Shown: one piece after another, positions 1 through 9,023 of the stretch
How positions within the stretch are numbered: position 1 is the stretch's first letter
How the letters are laid out: each line of letters opens with the position of its first letter
Source of the DNA: Streptomyces cathayae
Lineage (GTDB): Bacteria; Actinomycetota; Actinomycetes; Streptomycetales; Streptomycetaceae
DNA length: 64,000 bases
Assembly: GCF_029760955.1 (NCBI RefSeq)
Contig: NZ_CP121682.1
Coordinates: 2,108,001 to 2,172,000, forward strand
Direction: 5' to 3'
Made by a program: the position numbers and the translations under genes
Notes under the pieces: generated by a model
What the model saw: only the letters and a program-made list of their open reading frames with translations
Databases searched by the model: none
Told to the model about the DNA's origin: nothing

Positions 1-1099
1 CGTCCTCGGCCACGCGCAGCAGCTTCTTGGTGCGCAGCACCTCGTTCACCGTCTTGGCGACGGCCTGCTCGAAACCGGCGACGTGGGTGCCCCCCTTGGG
101 GGTGGCGATGATGTTGACGAACGACCGGAGCGTCGTGTCGTAGCCGGTCCCCCAGCGCATCGCGACGTCGACACCGAGTTCGCGGGTCATCTCGGTGGGT
201 GTCATCTGGCCGTGCTCGTCCAGAACCGGGACCGTCTCCTTGAAGCTGCCCTGGCCCGTGAAGCGGAGGGTGTCGCAGACGGCCTTGTCGGTGGCCAGGA
301 ACTCGCAGAACTCGCTGATGCCGCCGTCGAAGCGGAAGGACTCCTCGCCTTTGCTGTCGCCGTCGCCGAGCCCGTACTCGTCGCGGACGACGATGGTCAG
401 GCCGGGCACCAGGAAAGCGGTCTGGCGGGCACGCTGGTGCAGGGTCTCCAGGGTGAGCCTGGCGTCCTTGAGGAAGATCTGGCGGTCGGCCCAGTAGCGC
501 ACCCGGGTGCCGCTGCGGGTCTTCGGGATCTTCTTGGCCTTGCGCACCCCGCTCCCGGCCTCGAACTTCGCGTCGGGGCCCGCGGCGGCGAAGGCGCCGG
601 GGACCCCCCGGCGGAAGCTGATCGCGTGGGTGTGCCCGCCGCGGTCCACCTCGACGTCCAGCCGCGCGGACAGCGCGTTGACGACGGACGCGCCGACGCC
701 GTGCAGTCCGCCGGACGCGGCGTACGAGCCGCCGCCGAACTTGCCGCCGGCGTGCAGCTTGGTCATGACGACCTCGACACCGGAGAGGCCTGTCTTGGGT
801 TCCACGTCGACCGGGATGCCGCGGCCGTTGTCCCGGACCTCCACCGAACCGTCGTCGTGGAGGATCACCTCGATGTGGTCGCAGTGGCCCCCGAGGGCCT
901 CGTCCACCGAGTTGTCGATGATCTCCCACAGGCAGTGCATCAGACCGCGGCTGTCGGTCGACCCGATGTACATCCCGGGGCGTTTCCGCACGGCCTCGAG
1001 CCCCTCGAGGACGAGCAGGTGCCGCGCGGTGTAGTTGGAACCGTCCCGGTCTGCTCCTGCCAGCAGCGCTGTGGACGGCACGGACGTCTCGGCGGTCAC
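1..1099 (-). CDS. parE: DNA gyrase/topoisomerase IV subunit B (ParE-like), 3' end outside window
   Basis: ATPase subunit of a type IIA topoisomerase, which pairs with a GyrA/ParC subunit to pass one duplex through another. About 366 codons are visible; the gene runs off the left edge. The GTG start at 1099 follows a GAGGAG ribosome binding site. The N-terminal GHKL ATPase is clear: RKRPGMYIG, the ATP/Mg-binding EIIDNSVDE segment, the DNGRGIPVD loop and the GGLHGVG lid. The last visible part (GGTHVAGFEQA) is the transducer domain. The position next to hrdB matches the second gyrB-like gene of Streptomyces rather than the oriC gyrB. A truncated view cannot by itself separate GyrB from ParE; the assignment rests on context. 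Confidence 0.93.
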   Translation of the reverse strand, partial: MTAETSVPSTALLAGADRDGSNYTARHLLVLEGLEAVRKRPGMYIGSTDSRGLMHCLWEIIDNSVDEALGGHCDHIEVILHDDGSVEVRDNGRGIPVDVEPKTGLSGVEVVMTKLHAGGKFGGGSYAASGGLHGVGASVVNALSARLDVEVDRGGHTHAISFRRGVPGAFAAAGPDAKFEAGSGVRKAKKIPKTRSGTRVRYWADRQIFLKDARLTLETLHQRARQTAFLVPGLTIVVRDEYGLGDGDSKGEESFRFDGGISEFCEFLATDKAVCDTLRFTGQGSFKETVPVLDEHGQMTPTEMTRELGVDVAMRWGTGYDTTLRSFVNIIATPKGGTHVAGFEQAVAKTVNEVLRTKKLLRVAED

Positions 1100-1543
1100 G
1101 CGGTTCGCTCCTCGCTGAATTTCAGATGGGGCCCTCATGGGTAAGGGCACGTCACTTGTCACCGGTGAGAGGGTACCGAGGCCTGGTAGAGCCGTTGTCA
1201 CGCCACCCACGTCTGAAACGTAGACTAGTCGAGAGTCGTATACCTGTTCGATCCCTCGATGGAGTGAAGCACACATCACGTTCCCTTCCAGGCATGAACC
1301 ATTTAGGCTCCGGGCACGTCCTCAAGAACAACCGGCAACCCAGCCGGGAGGGCCGACCACCACCGATCCGACGCGAATCCGTACGACGACACAGCCACGC
1401 GATACGGCACATTCGCCCCCAACCGGCAGCACCCAGCCACCTCGGAAAGAATTTTTCGAGAAGAAGCCACGAGCGGGAACGTTTTGGGGCTGGTTGGATG
1501 TTGACCCTGGTACGACAGCTCGTCGAGCTAGAGAAGAGGCGAC
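1100..1543. other. Divergent intergenic region
   Basis: No gene is supported in these 444 bases, which lie between the leftward topoisomerase gene and the rightward DUF7455 gene. It must hold both promoters. A TTGACC hexamer lies at 1501-1506, about 38 bases before the GTG at 1544, but no convincing -10 follows it. A short inverted repeat (GTCT...AGAC) lies near 1210-1225, and a weak SOS-like box is at 1236-1251. Confidence 0.6.
1236..1251 (-). promoter_or_regulatory. Weak candidate LexA (SOS) box upstream of topoisomerase gene
   Basis: Read on the minus strand this is TCGAACAGGTATACGA. It matches the actinobacterial SOS consensus TCGAAC-N4-GTTCGA at every left-half base and at four of six right-half bases. 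It lies about 137 bases upstream of the GTG at 1099. The match is weaker than the lexA box in this window but comparable with the imperfect recA box. LexA binding is an inference. Confidence 0.3.
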
Positions 1544-1774
1544 GTGACTACTGTTCTGACCCCCGCGAGCCCGCTGACGGCCGCCGATCGCTGCGACCGC
1601 TGCGGCGCCCAGGCATACCTGCGCGTCGTCCTGCTGAGCGGCGGAGAACTGCTCTTCTGCGCCCACCACGGCCGCAAGTTCGAGCCGGAACTCAAGAAGA
1701 TCGCCGCCGAGATACAGGACGAGACGGAGCGGCTGACCTCGCCCTCGGCGAGTTCCGCCGAGGAAGAGCGCTGA
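1544..1774 (+). CDS. Small DUF7455-type zinc-ribbon protein
   Basis: A 76-residue acidic protein of the conserved actinobacterial DUF7455 type; its function is unknown. Cys17 and Cys20 (CDRC) and Cys39 followed by His41-His42 (CAHH) form a plausible four-ligand zinc site. The C-terminal third is charged and low in complexity. The GTG start follows AGAGAAGAGGCGAC. In Streptomyces the gene sits between the second gyrB gene and the protease/hrdB region, so a link to transcription or topology is possible but unproven. A strong hairpin follows it at 1814-1859. Confidence 0.82.
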   Translation: MTTVLTPASPLTAADRCDRCGAQAYLRVVLLSGGELLFCAHHGRKFEPELKKIAAEIQDETERLTSPSASSAEEER

Positions 1775-1813
1775 CACCTCGCGCACCACGACGGGCCGGT
1801 CCCTCACGGGCCG

Positions 1814-1859
1814 ACAGGGAGGGCGACCGCCCCGAAGCCGAAGCGGCCGCCCTCCCTGT
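1814..1859 (+). terminator. Hairpin terminator after DUF7455 gene
   Basis: A 17-bp stem with one wobble pair (left arm ACAGGGAGGGCGACCGC) closes a loop of about 12 bases, 40 bases after the stop. No U tract follows, as is usual for Streptomyces terminators. Confidence 0.75.
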
Positions 1860-1998
1860 GCGCGAGGAACATCACGAGAAACACCGCGAGGAGCACCCGG
1901 CAAGCGCCCGAGGACCGCTCCCCGCGAGTTCCGAGGCCTGCCTCAGGGCCTCCCGGGCGCCTTGAGGCGCCCTTCCGTGATTGTCATGTTCACGACCA

Positions 1999-2841
1999 TC
2001 ACGCGGATGTCCGGTCGAGGGTCCGCACCACCTCTGACACACGCGTGTAGACCCCCGGACTACTCTCCCAGCCGCAGCCGCTCCCCCAGGACACCAGGCC
2101 GATCAGCCGCCCCCGGGCCACCAGCGGCCCACCACTGTCCCCCTGGCAGGCGTCCGGCCCGCCGGCCTCCTCACCGGCGCACAGCATGGTCCCCGCGCGA
2201 TACTCGCCTTCGTCACCCCCCGGGTACGCGGCCTCGCACAGGGTGTCGCGCAGGACGCGCACATGTGCCGCGTGCAGGCTGCCCGCGAAGGAACCGGCAC
2301 CCGTGGTGTCGCCCCAGCCGTAGACGGTCGCGGCCGAGCCGACCCGGTACCCGGGATCACCCGCGGCGGCCATGCCGATGACCGCCTCCGAGGGCAGCGC
2401 CGCGGCCAGGGTGAGTACGGCGAAGTCGCCGGAGTTGCTGGCCGGGTCGTAGTCCGGGTTCACCCAGGCCTTCCGGACGGCTATCTCCTCGCCCCGGTCC
2501 GAGAGCAACTCCGTACGGCCCGATATCACCCTGAGGTCGGGCACCCGGTCCGGCGCGGCCCCCAGGGTCTCCTTGCCCATGCAGTGGGCAGCGGTGAGCA
2601 CGGTGGTCCGGCCGACGGCCACACCGCCGCAGAACTGCCCCGCCCGGGTACCTCCGAACCGGTCACGACTGGCCAGTGCCACCGTCCACGGGCTCTCGGA
2701 CACATCGATCGGGAATCCTCCGACGACGACACCGCCGGGGGCCGCTGGAGCCGCCGGAGCGGCCGCTGCCAGCGGTATCGCGGTCGCTGCGGCGGCGAGG
2801 GCCAGTGGCCGGACCAGAATCCGGGCTAGGCGACGACGCAT
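1999..2841 (-). CDS. Secreted trypsin-like serine protease (S1 family)
   Basis: An extracellular peptidase of 280 residues. The N-terminus is Arg-rich followed by an Ala-rich hydrophobic stretch (residues 8-35), a typical signal peptide. The mature chymotrypsin fold would start near VVVGG (38-42), like the IVGG of activated trypsins. The triad is His86 (TAAHC), Asp139 (SGDFAVL) and Ser236 (GDSGGP). Cysteines at 71/87 and around 221/232/256 fit S1 disulfides. The start at ATG 2841 is preferred over an in-frame GTG at 2847, because GAGGAG lies five bases before the ATG but overlaps the GTG. The gene stands alone downstream of the hrdB terminator. Confidence 0.9.
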   Translation of the reverse strand: MRRRLARILVRPLALAAAATAIPLAAAAPAAPAAPGGVVVGGFPIDVSESPWTVALASRDRFGGTRAGQFCGGVAVGRTTVLTAAHCMGKETLGAAPDRVPDLRVISGRTELLSDRGEEIAVRKAWVNPDYDPASNSGDFAVLTLAAALPSEAVIGMAAAGDPGYRVGSAATVYGWGDTTGAGSFAGSLHAAHVRVLRDTLCEAAYPGGDEGEYRAGTMLCAGEEAGGPDACQGDSGGPLVARGRLIGLVSWGSGCGWESSPGVYTRVSEVVRTLDRTSA

Positions 2842-2916
2842 GCGCACTCCTCACACTGGGGCGTTGATGGGACACCCAGAGTGATCCACCTCGTCGCACC
2901 ACGCACCCGCGGAACA

Positions 2917-2958
2917 CCTCTGAGGCCCGGTCCCGAGAACGGGACCGGGCCTCAGAGG
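2917..2958 (-). terminator. Terminator of hrdB
   Basis: A perfect 19-bp stem with an AGAA loop (left arm CCTCTGAGGCCCGGTCCCG) lies about 75 bases beyond the hrdB stop. It separates hrdB from the protease gene, which is read in the same direction. Confidence 0.85.
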
Positions 2959-3031
2959 ACACGTGGCTCGACGCCTGGCGGGAACGGCCTCGTACGGCTG
3001 CCCGCCGCGGCGCGGCGGCCGTACGGGCGGC

Positions 3032-4561
<1,530 letters not shown>

Positions 4562-4873
4562 GAACAACCTCTCGGAACGTTGAATAACGGCTTCCGGCCC
4601 CGTCCACGACGGACAGGAGCCGACCGCCGACTTGGGGATGGGCCGACGGTGCGGGCGGGGGCCGGGGAGGTGCACAGCGCCGTGAACGGCGTCCGTATTC
4701 CCTCTGCGACTGCCACCTCTTAGGTCATCGCGTTCTTTCCAGGAGTGTTACGCCCAATCCGCGTGGCCCGAGTCACACCCCGTAAGTGCCCAGAATCGAT
4801 CAGACCGGGACAGAAACGGTCACTCAGGGGTGACAGCGACACGGTGCCGAACCTTACGGCCCCTTCACCACTG
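4562..4873 (-). promoter_or_regulatory. hrdB promoter region
   Basis: About 310 noncoding bases upstream of hrdB and the main place for its promoters. On the minus strand a GGGAAT hexamer at 4702-4697 is followed after 18 bases by GCTGTG. This resembles the SigR-type pattern GGGAAT-N18/19-GTT with one mismatch; a SigR-dependent second promoter is known for S. coelicolor hrdB. The main ECF (ShbA)-dependent promoter expected further upstream could not be placed. Confidence 0.4.
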
Positions 4874-4874
4874 T

Positions 4875-4912
4875 AGGACCCCGCGGGACCAAAGGTGATC
4901 CCGCGGGGTCCT
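4875..4912 (-). terminator. Terminator after whiH
   Basis: A perfect 14-bp stem (left arm AGGACCCCGCGGGA) with a 10-base loop, extendable by three more pairs around one mismatch. It lies downstream of the leftward whiH gene and insulates hrdB. Confidence 0.75.
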
Positions 4913-5036
4913 GCAGGAGGCGGCTCGCCGGTCGGACGCTGCCACAGGAGGGGGGTGGCACGTCGGACCCGGCCGCCTCCGGAACACGGTCGGTGCTCGC
5001 GCGAAGGACGCGCGGGGGTGTTCGGTGCGCGGGGTT

Positions 5037-5909
5037 TCAGTGCTCGCGCGGAGCGGGCACCACGGGGTGGACCATCAGCAGCTGGCTCATGGCGGCCTCG
5101 GCCGCCTCGCCGTCACCGCCGGCGAGGGCCTCGACGATCTGGCCGTGGTGCGCGAGCGACGTCTCGTTGGGCCGCTCACAGCCCGTGGCCGGCCCACCCG
5201 AGACCTGCAGCGCGGCGGACACGATCCCGGAGAGGTGCTCCAGCATGCGGTTGCCGGCGACCTGGATGAGCAGCGAATGGAACTCGCAGTCGGCCCGGGC
5301 GAAGGTCAGCGCGTCCCCCTGCCCCATCGCGTGGCCCATGATCTCCACCATGTCGGACAGACGCTGCTGAACGTCCTCACGTCCGTGCCCGGCGGCGAGA
5401 CGGGCGGCCAGCGGCTCGATCGTCCAGCGCAGCTCGCAGAGCTCACGGCGCTGGTCGTCCCGCTGAGGCCCGAAGGCCCGCCACTCGATGATGTCCGCGT
5501 CGAGGAGGTTCCAGTCGCTGACCGGGCGCACGCGCGTACCGACGTTCGGGCGGGCACTGACCAGCCCCTTGGCCTCCAGGACACGGAGCGATTCACGGAC
5601 GACCGTGCGGGAGACCTCGAAGCGCTGGCCGATCTCCTCGGGAACCAGGGGGCGGTCGGCTCCCAGATCGCCCGAAACGATCATCTGACCCAGCTGCTGG
5701 ACGAGTTGACCGTGCAGCCCGCGCCCACGGCTGCCCGCGGTGCGGCGGCCCGCGCGGCCCAGTTCGGGGTCGGTGTCCCAGACAGGGGCCCCGGCGCGGC
5801 CGCCGACGGGTGTGTCGGCATAGGGGTAGCGGTCGATTTCGCCCGGGTTCGCGAGGCCGGAGTCTGCGGAGCGGGCGGTGGTCATCATGGTGTGCGCAAG
5901 GGTACTCAC
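5037..5909 (-). CDS. whiH: GntR-family sporulation regulator WhiH
   Basis: A transcription factor needed for septation of aerial hyphae in Streptomyces, itself a target of the sporulation sigma factor WhiG. The 290 residues start with a poorly conserved tail (1-60). A GntR winged helix follows (about 66-130, with EEIGQRFEVSRTVVRESLRV), then an FCD ligand domain (150-280) with the metal/ligand pattern DCEFH (207-211) and HH at 254-255. The GTG at 5909 is chosen as the family start; the ribosome binding site is weak (GACAAAAGATGC), and ATG codons lie seven and eight codons further in. The place directly beside hrdB is diagnostic. A WhiG-like -10 and an inverted repeat lie upstream. Confidence 0.86.
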   Translation of the reverse strand: MSTLAHTMMTTARSADSGLANPGEIDRYPYADTPVGGRAGAPVWDTDPELGRAGRRTAGSRGRGLHGQLVQQLGQMIVSGDLGADRPLVPEEIGQRFEVSRTVVRESLRVLEAKGLVSARPNVGTRVRPVSDWNLLDADIIEWRAFGPQRDDQRRELCELRWTIEPLAARLAAGHGREDVQQRLSDMVEIMGHAMGQGDALTFARADCEFHSLLIQVAGNRMLEHLSGIVSAALQVSGGPATGCERPNETSLAHHGQIVEALAGGDGEAAEAAMSQLLMVHPVVPAPREH

Positions 5910-5933
5910 GCATCTTTTGTCGGCGCGGCTCCC

Positions 5934-5950
5934 AACTCCCTTGAGGAGTT
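5934..5950 (-). promoter_or_regulatory. Inverted repeat in whiH leader
   Basis: AACTCC-N5-GGAGTT lies about 25-40 bases upstream of the whiH GTG, downstream of the predicted transcription start. It could be a GntR-type operator for autoregulation or an RNA hairpin; the sequence alone does not decide. Confidence 0.4.
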
Positions 5951-6001
5951 TGGTGAAAAGCACACGAAAGGGTGATCGCTCACCCCGTCGCAATTGACGC
6001 C

Positions 6002-6009
6002 TTATCGGA
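6002..6009 (-). promoter_or_regulatory. Candidate WhiG (flagellar-type sigma) -10 element for whiH
   Basis: The minus strand reads TCCGATAA, one base from the WhiG -10 consensus GCCGATAA, about 95 bases before the whiH start. Fifteen bases upstream the expected TAAA is CGGA, so the -35 is poor. The element is credible mainly because whiH is a known WhiG target. Confidence 0.5.
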
Positions 6010-6072
6010 AAGAAGTGGGCTCCCTCCGGGGAGTTGTCGGCACGGGCGGATCGATCGAGTCACGGTCGGTCG

Positions 6073-7992
6073 TCAACGGGCCCTGTTCCGCAAGGATGTG
6101 AACAGATACAGGCAAAGCAACACCCCCAGTGACAACGCCAGGGCGCCGCCCACAGGCTGGGCGAACATCCGCAACGCGCCCTCCAGATGACGCTCACCCC
6201 CGAAGGGCCACTGGAGCGGGAACATTTCACGCAGCCGCAGCGGCAACCCCGCCGCGCTCCGCGCCGACGGCCCGCTGACCGCCTTCCGCAGCAGGGGCAC
6301 GACGAGGAGGGGGACGGCGACGACCACGGCGAGCCCGGCGGTGGTGGACCGGAAGATCCCCGCCGCCAGCACCCCGGTCCAGGCGCACCCGATCGCAAGT
6401 CCGAGCCAACTCACCCCGAGCGGGAACCAGTCGCCGGGGACTTCGACGAGTTCCCGGCCGTACACGAGATAGAGCACTTCGGCGTCGCACCCGATCGTCA
6501 GCACGGCCAGCACCAGCGCGGTGGCCGAGGCGACGAGGAGTTTCGCGCCCAGCAGCCCCAGGCGCCGGGGCACGCTGCCCCGGTCCGCCGCCAGAGCGGG
6601 GTGGCGGAACTCGTCGCCGGAGGCCAGCGCGCCGAGCAGTCCCGCCCCGAAGGCCGCGGGCGGCAGGGGCAACTCCCTGGGCCACGCCGCGAGCAGCCGC
6701 GGCTGCGGGGTGTGCCCGGTGCGGGCCAGCAGTACCGCGGTGAGCATGGACACCGCGAGCACGACGGCGCCGACGAGGAACCCGGTACCGACGCCGGTGA
6801 CCCGACGGATCTCGTAACGCACCGGACGGAGGGGGCGGGGGGCGGGACGGACCGAGATGGGAGGCGGCAGACCGACCGAGGACTCCCGGAGACGGTCTCC
6901 GCCACCGGCACGGGGCCCGGCCGGGTCCTTGGCGGCGGAGGGCAGCGGGTCGGAGGACGGTCCGACGGCGGGGTGCGTCTCACCGGCAGGGGACGGCGTG
7001 GCGACGGGGGGTGGAGTGTCAGCAAGAGTCGGCGTGGCGGCAGGCGGTGGCGTGGCGGCGGAGGATGGCCCACCCGAGAGGGCCGACGGCTGCTCGGTGT
7101 GCGGCGTGCCCGCGCCGGGTCCCATGTCCCCTACCTCGTCAGCGAGTTGGTGTACGACGACGCCGTTCCGGAACGCGATCTCACCCACGTCGGCGCAGGT
7201 ACTGCCGTAGACGGAGATGCGGTTGCCGCCCTCCTGAGCCACCTCCACGGAACGCCGGTCGGTACGGGCCTCCTTGGCGAGCAGCGCGGACAGACGGGCG
7301 GCGTGCGGCGTGCGGACGGCGACGCGGGGGCGAAGCCGGGTGCGCGAGAAGTCCGCGGCCTGCTGGTCGGCCACGATCCGGCCCTGCTCGAGGGTGACCA
7401 CCCGGTCCGCGACGCGCGCCGCCTCCTTGGGGTCGGCCGTCGTGCTCAGGACGGTGCCGCCTCGGGCCGCGTAAGCCCGGAGCGTGTTGTGGAGCCAGCG
7501 GTTCTCGCCGGTGGAGAGTCCGCGGGCGGGTTCGTCGAGCACGAGGGTGTGCGGGTCCGCCAGCAGCGCGCAGGCCAGCCCGAGGCGTCGGTCCATACCG
7601 CGCGAGAGCGTGCCGAGGCGTTCCTCGCGCAGACTCACCAGCCCGACGGCTTCCAGGACTTCGTCGGCCCGGCGGACCGGGACTCCCACGGCGGCGCACA
7701 GCATGCGCAGGTGTCCGCGGACGGTACGTGCGGGGTGACCCGGCACTTCGCCCAGCAGCACGCCGACTTCACGGAAAGGGTGCCCGATGCGGTGCAGGGG
7801 ACGGCCCCTGAAGCAGGTGACTCCACGGCCCGGTTGGAGTTCGAGCATGAGTCTGAGCACCGTCGTCTTGCCTGCGCCCGGTGCTCCGAGCAGCGCGGTG
7901 ACGTGGCCTGCGTGTGCCTCGAAGGAGACGTCGTCGACGGCGGGCGGAAGCTCTTTGCGAGGGTTGCTGGTCAGTCCGAAGGCCTGGATCAC
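6073..7992 (-). CDS. ABC transporter: ATPase and permease in one chain
   Basis: A probable efflux-type ABC system of about 639 residues. The ATPase comes first: Walker A GAPGAGKTT (36-44), a divergent signature LSRGMDRRL (129-137) and Walker B LVLDEP (150-155) with a switch-like TTAD. A Pro/Thr-rich linker (roughly 280-390) leads to a permease half with about six membrane segments up to the basic C-terminus. In most Streptomyces exporters of this kind the two parts are separate genes. No substrate can be named. The GTG at 7992 is taken as the start; an in-frame TTG at 8001 is possible and neither has a clear ribosome binding site. Confidence 0.82.
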   Translation of the reverse strand: MIQAFGLTSNPRKELPPAVDDVSFEAHAGHVTALLGAPGAGKTTVLRLMLELQPGRGVTCFRGRPLHRIGHPFREVGVLLGEVPGHPARTVRGHLRMLCAAVGVPVRRADEVLEAVGLVSLREERLGTLSRGMDRRLGLACALLADPHTLVLDEPARGLSTGENRWLHNTLRAYAARGGTVLSTTADPKEAARVADRVVTLEQGRIVADQQAADFSRTRLRPRVAVRTPHAARLSALLAKEARTDRRSVEVAQEGGNRISVYGSTCADVGEIAFRNGVVVHQLADEVGDMGPGAGTPHTEQPSALSGGPSSAATPPPAATPTLADTPPPVATPSPAGETHPAVGPSSDPLPSAAKDPAGPRAGGGDRLRESSVGLPPPISVRPAPRPLRPVRYEIRRVTGVGTGFLVGAVVLAVSMLTAVLLARTGHTPQPRLLAAWPRELPLPPAAFGAGLLGALASGDEFRHPALAADRGSVPRRLGLLGAKLLVASATALVLAVLTIGCDAEVLYLVYGRELVEVPGDWFPLGVSWLGLAIGCAWTGVLAAGIFRSTTAGLAVVVAVPLLVVPLLRKAVSGPSARSAAGLPLRLREMFPLQWPFGGERHLEGALRMFAQPVGGALALSLGVLLCLYLFTSLRNRAR

Positions 7993-8091
7993 CCGAAGCA
8001 AGATAGCGCGCCATATCGGGTTTTCCGGGCATCACCAGGCTTACCGGGAACGGGGAGCCAGCCGTGCGGGATGCCCGGTGCGCCCCCTGCG

Positions 8092-8850
8092 TCACACTTC
8101 GGGGCGCAGCATCGGCGGGTTGAGCAAGGTGGCTCCGCCGGCCCGGAAGAGCTGAGCGGGGCGACCGCCCTGCCGGGTGGTCGTGCCGCCCGTCGGAACC
8201 AGAAAGCCGGGCGTTCCCGTCACTTTGCGGTGGAAGTTGCGCGGGTCCAGTGCCACCCCCCACACGGCCTCGTAGACGCGGCGCAGCTCACCGACGGTGA
8301 ACTCGGGCGGGCAGAAGGCCGTGGCCAGCGACGAGTACTCGATCTTGGAGCGGGCGCGCTCCACCCCGTCCGCCAGGATCCGGGCGTGGTCGAAGGCGAG
8401 GGGCACCACCGGTTCGTCGCCTCTGCCGTACCCCGCCTGTTGCAGCAGTTCATCGACCTGGGCCCACCGTGCGTTGCTGGCGTCGCCGCCCGCCCTGGGT
8501 GCGGGCAGGTCGGGAGCGAGTGCGAGGTGCGCGACGCTGACGACACGCATCCGGGGGTCGCGCTTGGGGTCGCCGTAGGTGGCGAGCTGTTCCAGATGCG
8601 CGCCGTCGGCCTGGGCGGGGGCTGCGGGGTCGTGCACCCGCAGCCCGGTCTCCTCCGCCAGTTCGCGCGCCGCGGCCTGGGACAGGTCCTCGTCGGCCCG
8701 TACGAATCCGCCGGGCAGCGCCCACCGCCCCTGGAACGGCGGTTCGCCCCTGCGGACCGCCAGCGCGCACAGGGCATGGCGGCGCACGGTCAGCACGACC
8801 AGGTCCACGGTGACGGCGAAGGGCGGAAAGGCTGACGGGTCGTAGGACAT
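8092..8850 (-). CDS. NUDIX domain/winged-helix regulator (NrtR-like)
   Basis: 252 residues with an intact NUDIX box: Gly48, Glu54, Arg62, Glu63, Glu66, Glu67 and Gly69 all fit Gx5Ex7REUxEExGU. A C-terminal winged-helix-like part (about 165-252) follows, with FTVGELRRVYEAVWG and NFHRKV. This architecture is that of NrtR, the NAD-metabolism repressor that senses ADP-ribose, and of related hydrolases. Because the catalytic box is complete, it may also hydrolyse ADP-ribose or another nucleoside diphosphate. The promoter suggests a leaderless transcript with an operator-like palindrome between -35 and -10. Confidence 0.83.
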   Translation of the reverse strand: MSYDPSAFPPFAVTVDLVVLTVRRHALCALAVRRGEPPFQGRWALPGGFVRADEDLSQAAARELAEETGLRVHDPAAPAQADGAHLEQLATYGDPKRDPRMRVVSVAHLALAPDLPAPRAGGDASNARWAQVDELLQQAGYGRGDEPVVPLAFDHARILADGVERARSKIEYSSLATAFCPPEFTVGELRRVYEAVWGVALDPRNFHRKVTGTPGFLVPTGGTTTRQGGRPAQLFRAGGATLLNPPMLRPEV

Positions 8851-8856
8851 GCGGCG

Positions 8857-8878
8857 ATCATAGTCGTCTCCCTGACGA
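8857..8878 (-). promoter_or_regulatory. Leaderless promoter with palindrome upstream of NUDIX regulator
   Basis: The minus strand has TATGAT at 8862-8857, six bases before the ATG, which places transcription start on or beside the start codon. Directly upstream is TCGTC-N5-GACGA (8878-8864), inside the promoter spacer. No Shine-Dalgarno is present. Autoregulation by the gene product is an inference. Confidence 0.5.
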
Positions 8879-9023
8879 TAAACACTCCCTTCGCTGACAC
8901 GTCACCTCTCCGCCTCCTCGCCTCGCTGACGAGCCGGCTCACCCGCCCACCTGTGCGGCGGGGCTCGGAGGGCGCACCGTCCGCCGCCGGCACCGCCCTC
9001 CCCCGCTCAGTCACCGAGCCCGG

